Below, one piece after another: positions 1 to 7,274 of a stretch of DNA of 64,000 bases. The notes under the pieces are model-generated. The model saw only the letters and a program-made list of their open reading frames with translations. It did not search any database and was not told the origin of the DNA. Origin of the DNA: Methanolobus tindarius DSM 2278 (GTDB lineage Archaea; Halobacteriota; Methanosarcinia; Methanosarcinales; Methanosarcinaceae). The stretch is from positions 2,082,879 through 2,146,878 of the forward strand of contig NZ_AZAJ01000001.1 in NCBI RefSeq assembly GCF_000504205.1. The letters are read 5' to 3'. The first letter of the stretch is position 1; each line of letters begins with the position of its first letter. A program made the position numbers and the translations under genes.

Positions 1-360
1 GCTCTTCAGGCAGCAGCTCTTATTGCTGACACAATCCACAAGGATGCAATCTACAAGATTACTGCAACTGCACGTCCTGAGCAGGTAAAAGAACTTATCA
101 TGACTGCTCTGGAGGGGAGTTTCAGTGCATCCAGAAAACATCTGGACAGCCTTTTGCTGGAGCAGGGACTTTCCGGAGAGGATGTTGTAGGTCAGATATA
201 CAGGGCCATGTTTGAGGTAGATATTCCTGAGAAGAAGATGGTCGAACTAATCGATGTCATCGGTGAGATTGATTTCAGGCTTACAGAAGGTGCCAATGAA
301 AGAATTCAGCTTGAATGTCTGCTGGCACACTTTGCATTGTCGGGTAAGGAATGTAATTGA
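1..360 (+). CDS. rfcS: Replication factor C small subunit, C-terminal part (5' truncated by window edge)
   Basis: The reading frame is open from base 1, so the N-terminal AAA+ ATPase part lies outside the window. The visible 119 residues are the helical C-terminal collar domain of the archaeal clamp-loader small subunit. Recognisable stretches are LSGEDVVGQIYRAMF and the ending IDFRLTEGANERIQLECLLAHF, both typical of RfcS. In the RFC complex this subunit assembles with the large subunit and loads the PCNA sliding clamp at primer-template junctions; the collar domain holds the pentamer together. The TGA stop shares four bases with the TTG start of the next gene, so the two are probably translated together. 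Nothing is visible about its promoter. The family call rests on my recognition of conserved C-terminal residues. Confidence 0.9.
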   Translation, partial: ALQAAALIADTIHKDAIYKITATARPEQVKELIMTALEGSFSASRKHLDSLLLEQGLSGEDVVGQIYRAMFEVDIPEKKMVELIDVIGEIDFRLTEGANERIQLECLLAHFALSGKECN

Positions 361-863
361 GTCTTGAAGCAACAGTACTGGACTTACTTTCCTCTTTTCC
401 TCACTGGCTTGCAACCATGGTGATTGGTGCAATGCCAATATTTGAGTTAAGGGGTGCCATTCCCATTGCACTTGGAATATATGATATGAGTCCTGTTTCC
501 GCATTTATTTTTGCAGTACTGGGCAACATGATTCCCGTTGTACCTTTACTCCTGTTTCTGGATCCCGTTTCCACTTATCTTCGCCGTTTTGCTATATTCG
601 ATAAATTCTTTTCATGGCTTTTCGGAAGAACACACCGTAACCATTCGGAAAGATTTGAGAAATACGGTACGCTTGCACTGACACTTTTTGTTGCAGTACC
701 ACTGCCTGTAACTGGTGCATGGACTGGGTGTGCAGCAGCGTTTGTTTTTGGTATTAAGTTCCGACATGCATTTCCGGCAATACTTGCAGGAGTGCTGATT
801 GCAGGAATAATAGTAAGCAGTGTTACATTAGGTGGAATAGGTCTGGTAGATCTTTTCAGCTGA
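357..863 (+). CDS. Small multidrug export family membrane protein (COG2426-like)
   Basis: A 168-residue hydrophobic protein with about four to five membrane segments. It carries the family's signature near the N-terminus (GAMPIFELRGAIPIALG, about residues 24-40) and a second conserved segment LFVAVPLPVTGAWTG (about 112-126). These match the putative small multi-drug export family, whose transport substrate is not established in archaea. The start is TTG at 357, overlapping the rfcS stop (TTGA). An AAGGA ribosome-binding site lies about 6 bases upstream, inside rfcS. The overlap implies cotranscription with rfcS, although the two functions are unrelated. The protein is about the usual length. 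'Multidrug export' is a historic family name, not a demonstrated role here. Confidence 0.8.
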   Translation: MSLEATVLDLLSSFPHWLATMVIGAMPIFELRGAIPIALGIYDMSPVSAFIFAVLGNMIPVVPLLLFLDPVSTYLRRFAIFDKFFSWLFGRTHRNHSERFEKYGTLALTLFVAVPLPVTGAWTGCAAAFVFGIKFRHAFPAILAGVLIAGIIVSSVTLGGIGLVDLFS

Positions 864-936
864 AAATACAGGCAATGCTGATAGTTACAAAATAGAATTA
901 ATAGAACAGTGAAACTAAAAAAGTAGGATTTTGGGA

Positions 937-1149
937 TTATTTTCCCAGCATCTCTTTTGCAAGGGTGATATCTTCAGCCTTAACTGTTTTTCTTCCTGCA
1001 TGTTCTGCAAGTTTAATGGCTTCCCTTGAAATTTCAAGTCCGTATTCTTCCAGTATGGCTGTGAGTTCCATTCCTGCAGACTCGCTTACTCTTTGTGCTC
1101 CGGCGTTTCTTATAACTCTCTCAATAGGTGCAAATGGAATTATTGTCAT
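937..1149 (-). CDS. Archaeal histone (HMf-like)
   Basis: A 70-residue minimal histone fold with no tails: three helices with the typical sequences FAPIERVIRNAGAQRVS, ELTAILEEYGLEISREAIKLA and KAEDITLAKEML. The length is the norm for euryarchaeal histones, which dimerise and wrap DNA into nucleosome-like polymers. The gene stands alone, pointing left, convergent with the rfcS pair. A strong TATA box (minus strand, 1217-1229) lies about 70 bases upstream of the ATG, suggesting an abundant transcript with a short leader. No second histone gene is seen in the window. Confidence 0.95.
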   Translation of the reverse strand: MTIIPFAPIERVIRNAGAQRVSESAGMELTAILEEYGLEISREAIKLAEHAGRKTVKAEDITLAKEMLGK

Positions 1150-1216
1150 AAATATCCTCTTATATGTCTTCTATAATCAATTTGGTTGAATTTCCAGTAA
1201 CAAATATCAAAATAAC

Positions 1217-1229
1217 CTATATATAGTTT
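1217..1229 (-). promoter_or_regulatory. TATA box of the histone gene
   Basis: On the minus strand the sequence reads AAACTATATATAG, a near-ideal archaeal TATA element. It is placed so that transcription would begin about 40-45 bases before the histone ATG. The surrounding 150 bases are very AT-rich. The assignment is by motif and position only. Confidence 0.5.
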
Positions 1230-1311
1230 TTTAAAGAAAAATCCAAATTAAATCAAGCTTATTTGTATTTTCAGGGTAATTTGGATATTTTTTATTTTTT
1301 GACTCGATGAA

Positions 1312-1749
1312 TTACTCTTTCTTTTTCATTTTCTTAGCCATGTCTTTTCCAAGTCTGATGCATTCGGCCAGATCTTTTTCATTTGGGACATACTGTATTC
1401 TCAATACCGGGTCAATTACTTCTACTCCTGCTTTTCTGAGCTTCTCAGCGATTAGCACTGGTGCTTCTCCGCTCCATCCGTAAGATCCGAAAGCTGCACC
1501 CAGTTTACCTTCAATTCCTATCTCTATTAATTTGTCCAGGAATTTAGCTATGGGTTCCAGCATTGTGTAATAGAAGGTGGATGAACCTATGCATATGGCA
1601 TCATATTTTGCAACTTCTGCCGGGTCCCATTCATAAAAGTTGTCAATGTCAACATCTACATGTTTTTCACGTGCACCCTCGGCAATGGCTTCTGCCATCA
1701 TTTTCGTACTTCCCTGGGTACTAAGGTATACTATAGCTAGTTTTGGCAT
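1312..1749 (-). CDS. Flavodoxin-like protein
   Basis: About 145 residues forming a single flavodoxin domain. The N-terminal strand and phosphate loop are LAIVYLSTQGSTKMMAEAIAEG, followed by CIGSSTFYYTMLEPIAKFLDKL and GAAFGSYGWSGEAPVLIAEKL, which frame the FMN isoalloxazine. The segments resemble the flavodoxin half of A-type flavoproteins (FprA), but the metallo-beta-lactamase diiron half is absent, so this is a stand-alone electron carrier. I start at the internal ATG (1749), because GGGGGT lies 6-7 bases before it; an upstream ATG at 1764 would add five residues. The C-terminus is a lysine-rich tail. Expected role: low-potential one- or two-electron transfer through FMN in the cytoplasm; the partner is unknown. 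Confidence 0.82.
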   Translation of the reverse strand: MPKLAIVYLSTQGSTKMMAEAIAEGAREKHVDVDIDNFYEWDPAEVAKYDAICIGSSTFYYTMLEPIAKFLDKLIEIGIEGKLGAAFGSYGWSGEAPVLIAEKLRKAGVEVIDPVLRIQYVPNEKDLAECIRLGKDMAKKMKKKE

Positions 1750-1908
1750 TTTTTTGACCCCCATAATTTACGGCAGTTTCCACTGCTATTTTAAAATATG
1801 TAGTCTCCACGTTCATAAACATTCCTGATAATGTAATTGTACATTTGGTTATCTTTATTGCTAATCAGGAAATACAATTATGGAGACTTCAATTAAAGGA
1901 GAATCCCT

Positions 1909-3216
1909 ATGGACGAGAAAATCGCGCCACATATAGATGAATTAACCATGGCGCTTGGAAACATTAGCAGGGAAGAGATTAGCAGAGAGCTTGATAAACT
2001 TTTGAAATACCGGGTTCCTCTGGATGAAGCAAAAAGGATGATAAAAAGCAAATATCTTTCAGTTTCATCTAATACGGTAAGTGTCAAAGACCTTTCACCG
2101 GGGCTGAATGGTATCGAAATAAGCGGACGTATAATCGATATTGTTGAAAAAACCGTTTCTATACAGGGCGAGCAGAAAACCATATTTTCAGGAACTCTTG
2201 GTGATGGCACAGGTATCTGTTCATTTACGTGCTGGGATGACATGTCCTTAAATCCCGGAGATGCGATACTTATCAGGAATGCCTATACGCGCCTCTGGAA
2301 TAACAGGCCTGAACTTTATTTTGGAAAAAGATCAACGATAACATATCTTCAGGATGATGAACTTCCTGAATCTGACGAGATGTCCCAGTCAAATCTCAAA
2401 AAACTTGGTGACATTGTTCCTGCAGATGTACTCGTAAGTTCTGTGGTATTGATTGTAGAGATGTATCACCGCGAGATAATGCTCAAAGGCAAGGAAGTTA
2501 CTGTTGTTGAAGGTGTCCTGGCAGATGAGACCGGTAAACTCCCATTTACTTCATGGATGCCTATGGGAGGGCCGGATATCGGTGATTATATTCATTTCGA
2601 AGGAGCTTCTGTGAGAATATTCAGGGGTCTTCCCTCCATTAATTTTACGGAAACAACTACCATTGAGAAAATCTCTGATGCAACGGGGCTGCCATTTTCA
2701 ATAGAATCAGTAAACAAGGCAAACTCATCTGTTGCAATTGAAAAACTTCTTGAGAAGGAAGGAATGTTTGATGTAACTGTCAGTGGTAATATAATATCTG
2801 TCAGGTCGGGTTCAGGACTCATTGAACGCTGTTCCCAATGTAATCGTGTAACACAGAAATCTTCCTGCCGCTCACATGGGGAAGTGGAATGTCTGACGGA
2901 CATGCGTATAAAAGCTATTCTGGATGACGGAACCGGTGCAGTTCACCTGATGCTTAACAGGGAACTTTCCGAGGCCGTTTATGGTAAAAGCATGCATGAT
3001 GCTGAGAAGATGGCACAGAGTTCACTTTCCGGGGAAGCTGTCTTTGAAGACATGAAAAAGGTGCTTACAGGTAAATATCTTGCAGCAAGGGGAAATTCAT
3101 CCCGAAATGAGTTCGGTGTTTCACTTGTAGCCAGATCGGTATGGATTCCGGAAAATTATGTTGAGCAGAGTATTGAAGAACTTCTGGAAAGAATGGATGC
3201 AGGATGTGATGATTAA
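1909..3216 (+). CDS. rpa: Replication protein A (single-stranded DNA-binding, multi-OB, zinc finger)
   Basis: A 435-residue euryarchaeal RPA. After a helical N-terminus of about 60 residues come OB folds at about 65-150 and 170-260. A third OB unit is interrupted by a zinc-finger motif C308-x2-C311-x8-C320-x2-H323. The family coats single-stranded DNA in replication and repair. A clear Shine-Dalgarno (AAAGGAG) lies 7 bases before the ATG. The stop TAA overlaps by one base the ATG of the RPA-associated protein, so the two are translationally coupled. A shorter paralogue with an identical finger spacing lies at 11535-12461, also followed by its own associated protein. This copy has extra OB-fold sequence compared with that one. 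Confidence 0.88.
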   Translation: MDEKIAPHIDELTMALGNISREEISRELDKLLKYRVPLDEAKRMIKSKYLSVSSNTVSVKDLSPGLNGIEISGRIIDIVEKTVSIQGEQKTIFSGTLGDGTGICSFTCWDDMSLNPGDAILIRNAYTRLWNNRPELYFGKRSTITYLQDDELPESDEMSQSNLKKLGDIVPADVLVSSVVLIVEMYHREIMLKGKEVTVVEGVLADETGKLPFTSWMPMGGPDIGDYIHFEGASVRIFRGLPSINFTETTTIEKISDATGLPFSIESVNKANSSVAIEKLLEKEGMFDVTVSGNIISVRSGSGLIERCSQCNRVTQKSSCRSHGEVECLTDMRIKAILDDGTGAVHLMLNRELSEAVYGKSMHDAEKMAQSSLSGEAVFEDMKKVLTGKYLAARGNSSRNEFGVSLVARSVWIPENYVEQSIEELLERMDAGCDD

Positions 3217-4088
3217 TGGTTGAGAGAGAAGTTGCATACAGGATGTTTGCCAGGGAGTTCAATGATTCACGTTTTCACCTTTATTCCTCATCATCGGCAT
3301 CTGAACAGGATATCTATTCACCTAATTTTCTTATAAGTCCTACCGGTCTTAAAGTAAACAGGGTTTTTATTGTTGGTGTCGTTACGGAAGTTGACCGTCT
3401 GTCCGAGCAGAAAGGCAGTGAAAGGGAATTATGGAGAGCACGCATCTCAGATCCGACCGGAGCATTCACCATTTATGCCGGAAGCTACCAGCCCGAAGCA
3501 TCTGTATTTTTGTCCACAATACAGGTTCCGTCTTATGTAATGGTACTTGGAAAGGTTCGGTCATACGAGCCAGGTGATGGTTCAGTCTTTGTATCCCTGC
3601 GCCCGGAAGAAATTAATTATGTTGATGAATCCATTCGGGACAGATGGATAGTTGAGACTGCTGAAATGACACTTGATCGTCTTGATGAATTTGATAAGTT
3701 CTTTTCAGAGGATACGGGAGAAGGCAAACTTATGGACAGAATACTGTCAAGCGGTGTTCAAGATTCATCGGCAGGTGGAATGTGTCTTTCACTTGATTAT
3801 TATCACAAGGATGCAGAATATTATAAATCAGTAAAAGAGGATGTGAGGAAAGCTCTGTGTTCAATAAGAAAATCCAGTGGTAAAACCGAGGATATTGATT
3901 ATGAATCAGAGGTTCAATCGATTGCTGAGGAACTTGACGATGGCAGTGGATTTGAGTATATTGCTTTTATTAACATAGCAATTTCCAGAAATATTCCGGA
4001 AAAGCTTGCTGATTCTACATTAAAGATACTTCTTTCAAAAGGTCATCTTTATGAACCAAGAGCCGGTGTTTTTAAAGTGATACACTAG
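3216..4088 (+). CDS. RPA-associated protein (OB fold, COG3390-like)
   Basis: A 290-residue partner of the preceding RPA. The N-terminal OB fold (about residues 1-140) holds the conserved run REVAYRMFAREF, then SPTGLKVNRVFIVGVV and ISDPTGAFTIYAGSYQPEA. The same motifs recur in the product of 12463-13029. In haloarchaea, genes of this family are cotranscribed with rpa and their products copurify with RPA; that is family knowledge. Residues beyond about 190 form an additional acidic and helical region absent from the paralogue, which is 102 residues shorter; its function is unknown. The start ATG overlaps the rpa stop by one base. Confidence 0.85.
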   Translation: MVEREVAYRMFAREFNDSRFHLYSSSSASEQDIYSPNFLISPTGLKVNRVFIVGVVTEVDRLSEQKGSERELWRARISDPTGAFTIYAGSYQPEASVFLSTIQVPSYVMVLGKVRSYEPGDGSVFVSLRPEEINYVDESIRDRWIVETAEMTLDRLDEFDKFFSEDTGEGKLMDRILSSGVQDSSAGGMCLSLDYYHKDAEYYKSVKEDVRKALCSIRKSSGKTEDIDYESEVQSIAEELDDGSGFEYIAFINIAISRNIPEKLADSTLKILLSKGHLYEPRAGVFKVIH

Positions 4089-4216
4089 CATTTAGGACTA
4101 TGTATCTACTATGGGAATTAAAGGTTTAATGCGATATGCTTAAATATGCCGGAATATTACTCCAGAAGAGTTATTGATATATCTGCTTTGCTTATTCATA
4201 TAATGAAGGGGTACTT

Positions 4217-4804
4217 ATGGAACATGATGAGATAATAAACAATGTGAAAAACAGTATTACTCAAATGCAGGGTGTAGGGAACACTCTCCTGCTTAATGAG
4301 GATGACAGAGAGATTATCAGGGAACTTGAGAAGAAAGCTGATGAAATGACTCTCATGGGACTTGGCAGAGGTGACAATAAAGGTGTAAAGGCAGTTCTTA
4401 AGAACGATGTGATATTTGCTTTCACCACCAACATGAATTTCTGCTGGCCTGAAGGTCCGAATGTCATTCTTATGCACGATGGTTGTGTCGTTGGTCAGGA
4501 TGTAGATGACGAAGCTAAACTTGAGGAAGTAAAAACATGCAAGGATAAGCTCGTTATCGGTAACATTGTGATATATGACACAAGTGTCCTCAAAAAGATG
4601 GATGTCAAGAATAATCCACTTATTGTAGTATTGCCTCCAAAGCCATGCGCCGATGTGGAGGCAGTTGATGAGGTATGCAATGTGGTACTTGCTTCTCCGT
4701 CTCCGCCAAGTGATGAGTATCTTAAGGAGAAAATGGGACTTGAGAATCTCCACGGTACAGGTACATTCCTGTTGGGATTCGATTTTGATTGTTCCTGTAA
4801 TTAA
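4217..4804 (+). CDS. Unrecognised cysteine-containing protein
   Basis: A 195-residue soluble protein that I do not recognise. A good ribosome-binding site (GAAGGGG) precedes the ATG. The sequence is acidic with a helical N-terminus of about 60 residues. Six cysteines are scattered: one in NFCWPEG, others in the HDGC, KTCKD, PKPCAD and EVCNV contexts, and a final DCSC four residues from the end. No CxxC pair typical of a zinc ribbon is present. The C-terminal FDFDCSCN is unusual and could bind a metal, but that is speculation. The gene stands alone between the rpa operon and a histidine kinase, and ends in a strong hairpin (4810-4833). Confidence 0.7.
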   Translation: MEHDEIINNVKNSITQMQGVGNTLLLNEDDREIIRELEKKADEMTLMGLGRGDNKGVKAVLKNDVIFAFTTNMNFCWPEGPNVILMHDGCVVGQDVDDEAKLEEVKTCKDKLVIGNIVIYDTSVLKKMDVKNNPLIVVLPPKPCADVEAVDEVCNVVLASPSPPSDEYLKEKMGLENLHGTGTFLLGFDFDCSCN

Positions 4805-4809
4805 TTTCT

Positions 4810-4833
4810 AAATAGCTGTATTCACAGCTATTT
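4810..4833 (+). terminator. Hairpin terminator after the 4217 gene
   Basis: A perfect 10-bp stem (AAATAGCTGT / ACAGCTATTT) with a 4-base loop begins 5 bases after the stop codon. It is followed by T-rich DNA (TTTCTCTTAT and onwards). The facing kinase gene ends 25 bases further on, so the hairpin may serve both directions. Confidence 0.55.
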
Positions 4834-4857
4834 CTCTTATCTGCACTTATATTTCTC

Positions 4858-5835
4858 TTATTTTTTTATTCCGTGATCTGGAGTAGGCAGTCTGATATGG
4901 ACCGTCGTTCCAAGTTCAGGTTCACTTTCTATCCATATATCTCCCTTATGTGCTTCAACTATGGTTTTTGCAATATGGAGTCCAAGTCCGTTACCTCCGT
5001 AGCGTCTTGTTTTAGAACCATCTACCTGATAGAATCTTTCAAATATGTTTTCCAGTTCTTCTTCAGGTATCCCTATTCCCTTATCGATTACCTTTATGTG
5101 AAGACTTTTGTAACCTTCGTGGGTTATCAATTGTATATTCTGTCCATTCGGACTGAACTTACTGGCATTTTCAAGTATCTGGATAAGTGCTTCCTTGAGA
5201 TATTTTCTGTCTCCTTCCAGATATGAAAGCCTTGGTCTGATATCAACATCAACTTCCTGTTTCCTCTGGTTAAGCTGGTCAGCAATATCTACAATAGCTC
5301 CAGTTGCAATATCATTAATATTGAGTGTTGTAAATGTGTATTCAACATCCCCGGACTTTGCAACACTTATAAAAATAAGAGAATCAATGAGTCTCTCCAG
5401 TTTTTCAGAGGAATTGATCATCTTTTTGAGAGCTTCTTTTTGTTTCTGGTTAATCTCGCCAAGACTTCCATCATACAGGATTTCAGAATAACCTCTGATT
5501 GGTACAAGTGGAGTTTTTAGTTCGTGTCGAAGGTTTGCAATGAATTCCTCTTTGATAGCATTAATTGAATTGAATTCTTTGATTGCATCCCTTGTGTCAT
5601 AATATCGTCTGTATGCAAACATCAATGATGCCATCATAACAAGTGTGATAGTTATCAGGATCTCGCCCATTGTCCACTCGTCCAATGGACACGTAGTACC
5701 CGTAAAAATATGGGCTAAGTCTGTTACTATTGAAAGGAATAGTATACAGATGCTACCTGTGATAAGTAGGATTGTATCGGTGACAATCCTTTTAGTATAG
5801 GTTTCTTTTCTTTGATTTATAGATTTTTCATCCAT
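4858..5835 (-). CDS. Membrane-bound sensor histidine kinase
   Basis: About 325 residues: two N-terminal membrane segments (about 20-40 and 57-75) bracket a very short outside loop. A cytoplasmic HisKA domain follows with the phospho-acceptor His104 in ANLRHELKTPLVPIRGY, then a HATPase domain with N box ILENASKFSPNG, G1 DKGIGIPEEE and G2 YGGNGLGLHIAK. The small extracellular loop suggests it senses a signal within the membrane or through a partner. I choose the ATG at 5835: a TATA box overlaps a more upstream ATG at 5880, so that codon would lie before the transcription start. No response regulator is adjacent. Confidence 0.85.
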   Translation of the reverse strand: MDEKSINQRKETYTKRIVTDTILLITGSICILFLSIVTDLAHIFTGTTCPLDEWTMGEILITITLVMMASLMFAYRRYYDTRDAIKEFNSINAIKEEFIANLRHELKTPLVPIRGYSEILYDGSLGEINQKQKEALKKMINSSEKLERLIDSLIFISVAKSGDVEYTFTTLNINDIATGAIVDIADQLNQRKQEVDVDIRPRLSYLEGDRKYLKEALIQILENASKFSPNGQNIQLITHEGYKSLHIKVIDKGIGIPEEELENIFERFYQVDGSKTRRYGGNGLGLHIAKTIVEAHKGDIWIESEPELGTTVHIRLPTPDHGIKK

Positions 5836-5879
5836 AGTGGGTCCGTTTTGTTTATTAGGAAACAAGTTTCCTTTCAACA

Positions 5880-5890
5880 TATATATAGTT
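5880..5890 (-). promoter_or_regulatory. TATA box of the 4858-5835 kinase gene
   Basis: On the minus strand AACTATATATA lies about 45 bases before the chosen ATG. That would put the transcription start near 5857 and rule out the ATG at 5880, which overlaps the box itself. Motif and spacing only. Confidence 0.45.
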
Positions 5891-6005
5891 ATTCTTGTAT
5901 AATATTATCATTTTATTATCATCACAAATCTGTATCTGTCTGCATTTTAAGCTGAAAATAAAAAAAGATAGTAAAAACTAATCGACAATCAAAATAAAAA
6001 AAGTA

Positions 6006-6025
6006 TGCATGATTTAAACCATGCA
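6006..6025 (-). terminator. Hairpin terminator after the aldolase gene
   Basis: TGCATG and CATGCA form a 6-bp stem with an A/T inner part. On the minus strand it is followed by ACTTTTTTTATTTTG. It begins about 10 bases after the aldolase stop codon. Confidence 0.45.
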
Positions 6026-6034
6026 AAATGAGGA

Positions 6035-6958
6035 TTATTCGCCGTTGTAGATCTTGAGTGCATCCTCAACAGATGCATCCTCAACTGTGATAGCATAAAT
6101 TGCGTTACACATTCTGACTGCTTCATCAAGAGATTTCTGATGTACATTCCTTCCGGTTGCATTACCGCATGCACCACTTACATGGATCTGGGCATAGAGC
6201 TTTTCAAGGAATGATTTCGGGTCATCGCTGGAACCGCCTGCACAAACAACTTTTGTCCTGCCTGCTGCCAGAACTGCTTCTTTGAATGCTTCTTCAGTTG
6301 GCATTCCCTCAGCTTTTGGATAGTTTACCTTTACAAAGTCTGCATTAAGGCATGCGCCGACACCAGTTGCACCTGCAATAAGGTGTGGGTCTTTCTCATT
6401 AGCAACAGATTCTCCTCTTGGGTAAATCCAGAGGACAGTTAGCATTCCATACTGGTGTGCTTCGTAGATGAGCTGTGCAGCCTGGTGGAACATTTCAGCT
6501 TCATACTTGCTTCCAAGATAGATGGTGTAACCGATTCCAAGAATGTTAAGGCCGCTGTTTTCGCGGAACTGTGCAATCTGGTCCATGTCATACCACTGGC
6601 CGCTGTATGGGTCGTCCTGCTTTGTTTTAACAAGGTGGGATTTTGAGTTGACTTTGACAAGGTATGGTACATCGGTATAGTCCATTCCATATCTTGCAAT
6701 AAGTCCGAGCTGTGTTGCAAAAACACCTATCTTTGAGTTTGCAGCTATTTTAAAAAGATGTTCCGGATCATTATCATCTGCAGGGACGTCCTCTCCAAAA
6801 AAGTCATCGTTGAGGTGTTCAACTTTCTGGTCACCTGCAAAGAGCATCATATTTCCGCTGTTTGATGTGATCTTCATATAATTTTTAATATATGTTTCAC
6901 GTGCATCCTGTGGTACATCCAGTGGAACTTTAATATCTTCTTCTTTTATTAAGGCCAT
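6035..6958 (-). CDS. Class I fructose-1,6-bisphosphate aldolase (DhnA-type)
   Basis: A 307-residue archaeal class I aldolase of the DhnA/LacD-like superfamily, with a TIM-barrel fold. The Schiff-base lysine is probably K210 in ADFVKVNYPKAEG. The phosphate-binding end VVCAGGSSDDPKSFLE and the GACGNATGRNVHQ loop are both present. In methanogens it condenses glyceraldehyde-3-phosphate and dihydroxyacetone phosphate during gluconeogenesis. A separate GlpX-type fructose bisphosphatase is encoded at 23681, supporting that direction. Related archaeal enzymes also act in aromatic amino acid precursor synthesis, but that branch (ADH synthase) is shorter; I favour the aldolase. A GAGTGAT ribosome-binding site precedes the ATG. 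It is divergent from the antiporter gene. Confidence 0.82.
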   Translation of the reverse strand: MALIKEEDIKVPLDVPQDARETYIKNYMKITSNSGNMMLFAGDQKVEHLNDDFFGEDVPADDNDPEHLFKIAANSKIGVFATQLGLIARYGMDYTDVPYLVKVNSKSHLVKTKQDDPYSGQWYDMDQIAQFRENSGLNILGIGYTIYLGSKYEAEMFHQAAQLIYEAHQYGMLTVLWIYPRGESVANEKDPHLIAGATGVGACLNADFVKVNYPKAEGMPTEEAFKEAVLAAGRTKVVCAGGSSDDPKSFLEKLYAQIHVSGACGNATGRNVHQKSLDEAVRMCNAIYAITVEDASVEDALKIYNGE

Positions 6959-7274
6959 TTAAATCACTCAGCTTTCTTAATTGGTCTTGTCTTCTAGTAC
7001 CCTAAATCACGTTTTTCTATTTTAATTGTTGTGTAGCTTACACTAGTATGTAGTTCATTTTTGAAATATATTGAAATTGAGCTGATTAATAAATTGATTT
7101 ATTTAGTATAATTATTTTCCCGCTCATTCAGATCTCACACATAAACAAACATTTAAGATTAGTGCTTTGCATTAGTATTTTATATTTATAGCCCTATCAG
7201 ATAATTATTACATACTTAATAATTAATGTATTAACAAAACAAACTAATATTTTGTATACTCCCGGAGCATAACT
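6959..7274. other. Divergent promoter region without genes
   Basis: A 316-base AT-rich spacer between the left-pointing aldolase gene and the right-pointing antiporter gene. A TATA-like TTTATATTTATAG near 7180-7192 could serve the antiporter transcript, and GGAG (7265-7268) lies just before its GTG start. I see no conserved RNA, repeat or short gene here. Confidence 0.4.
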
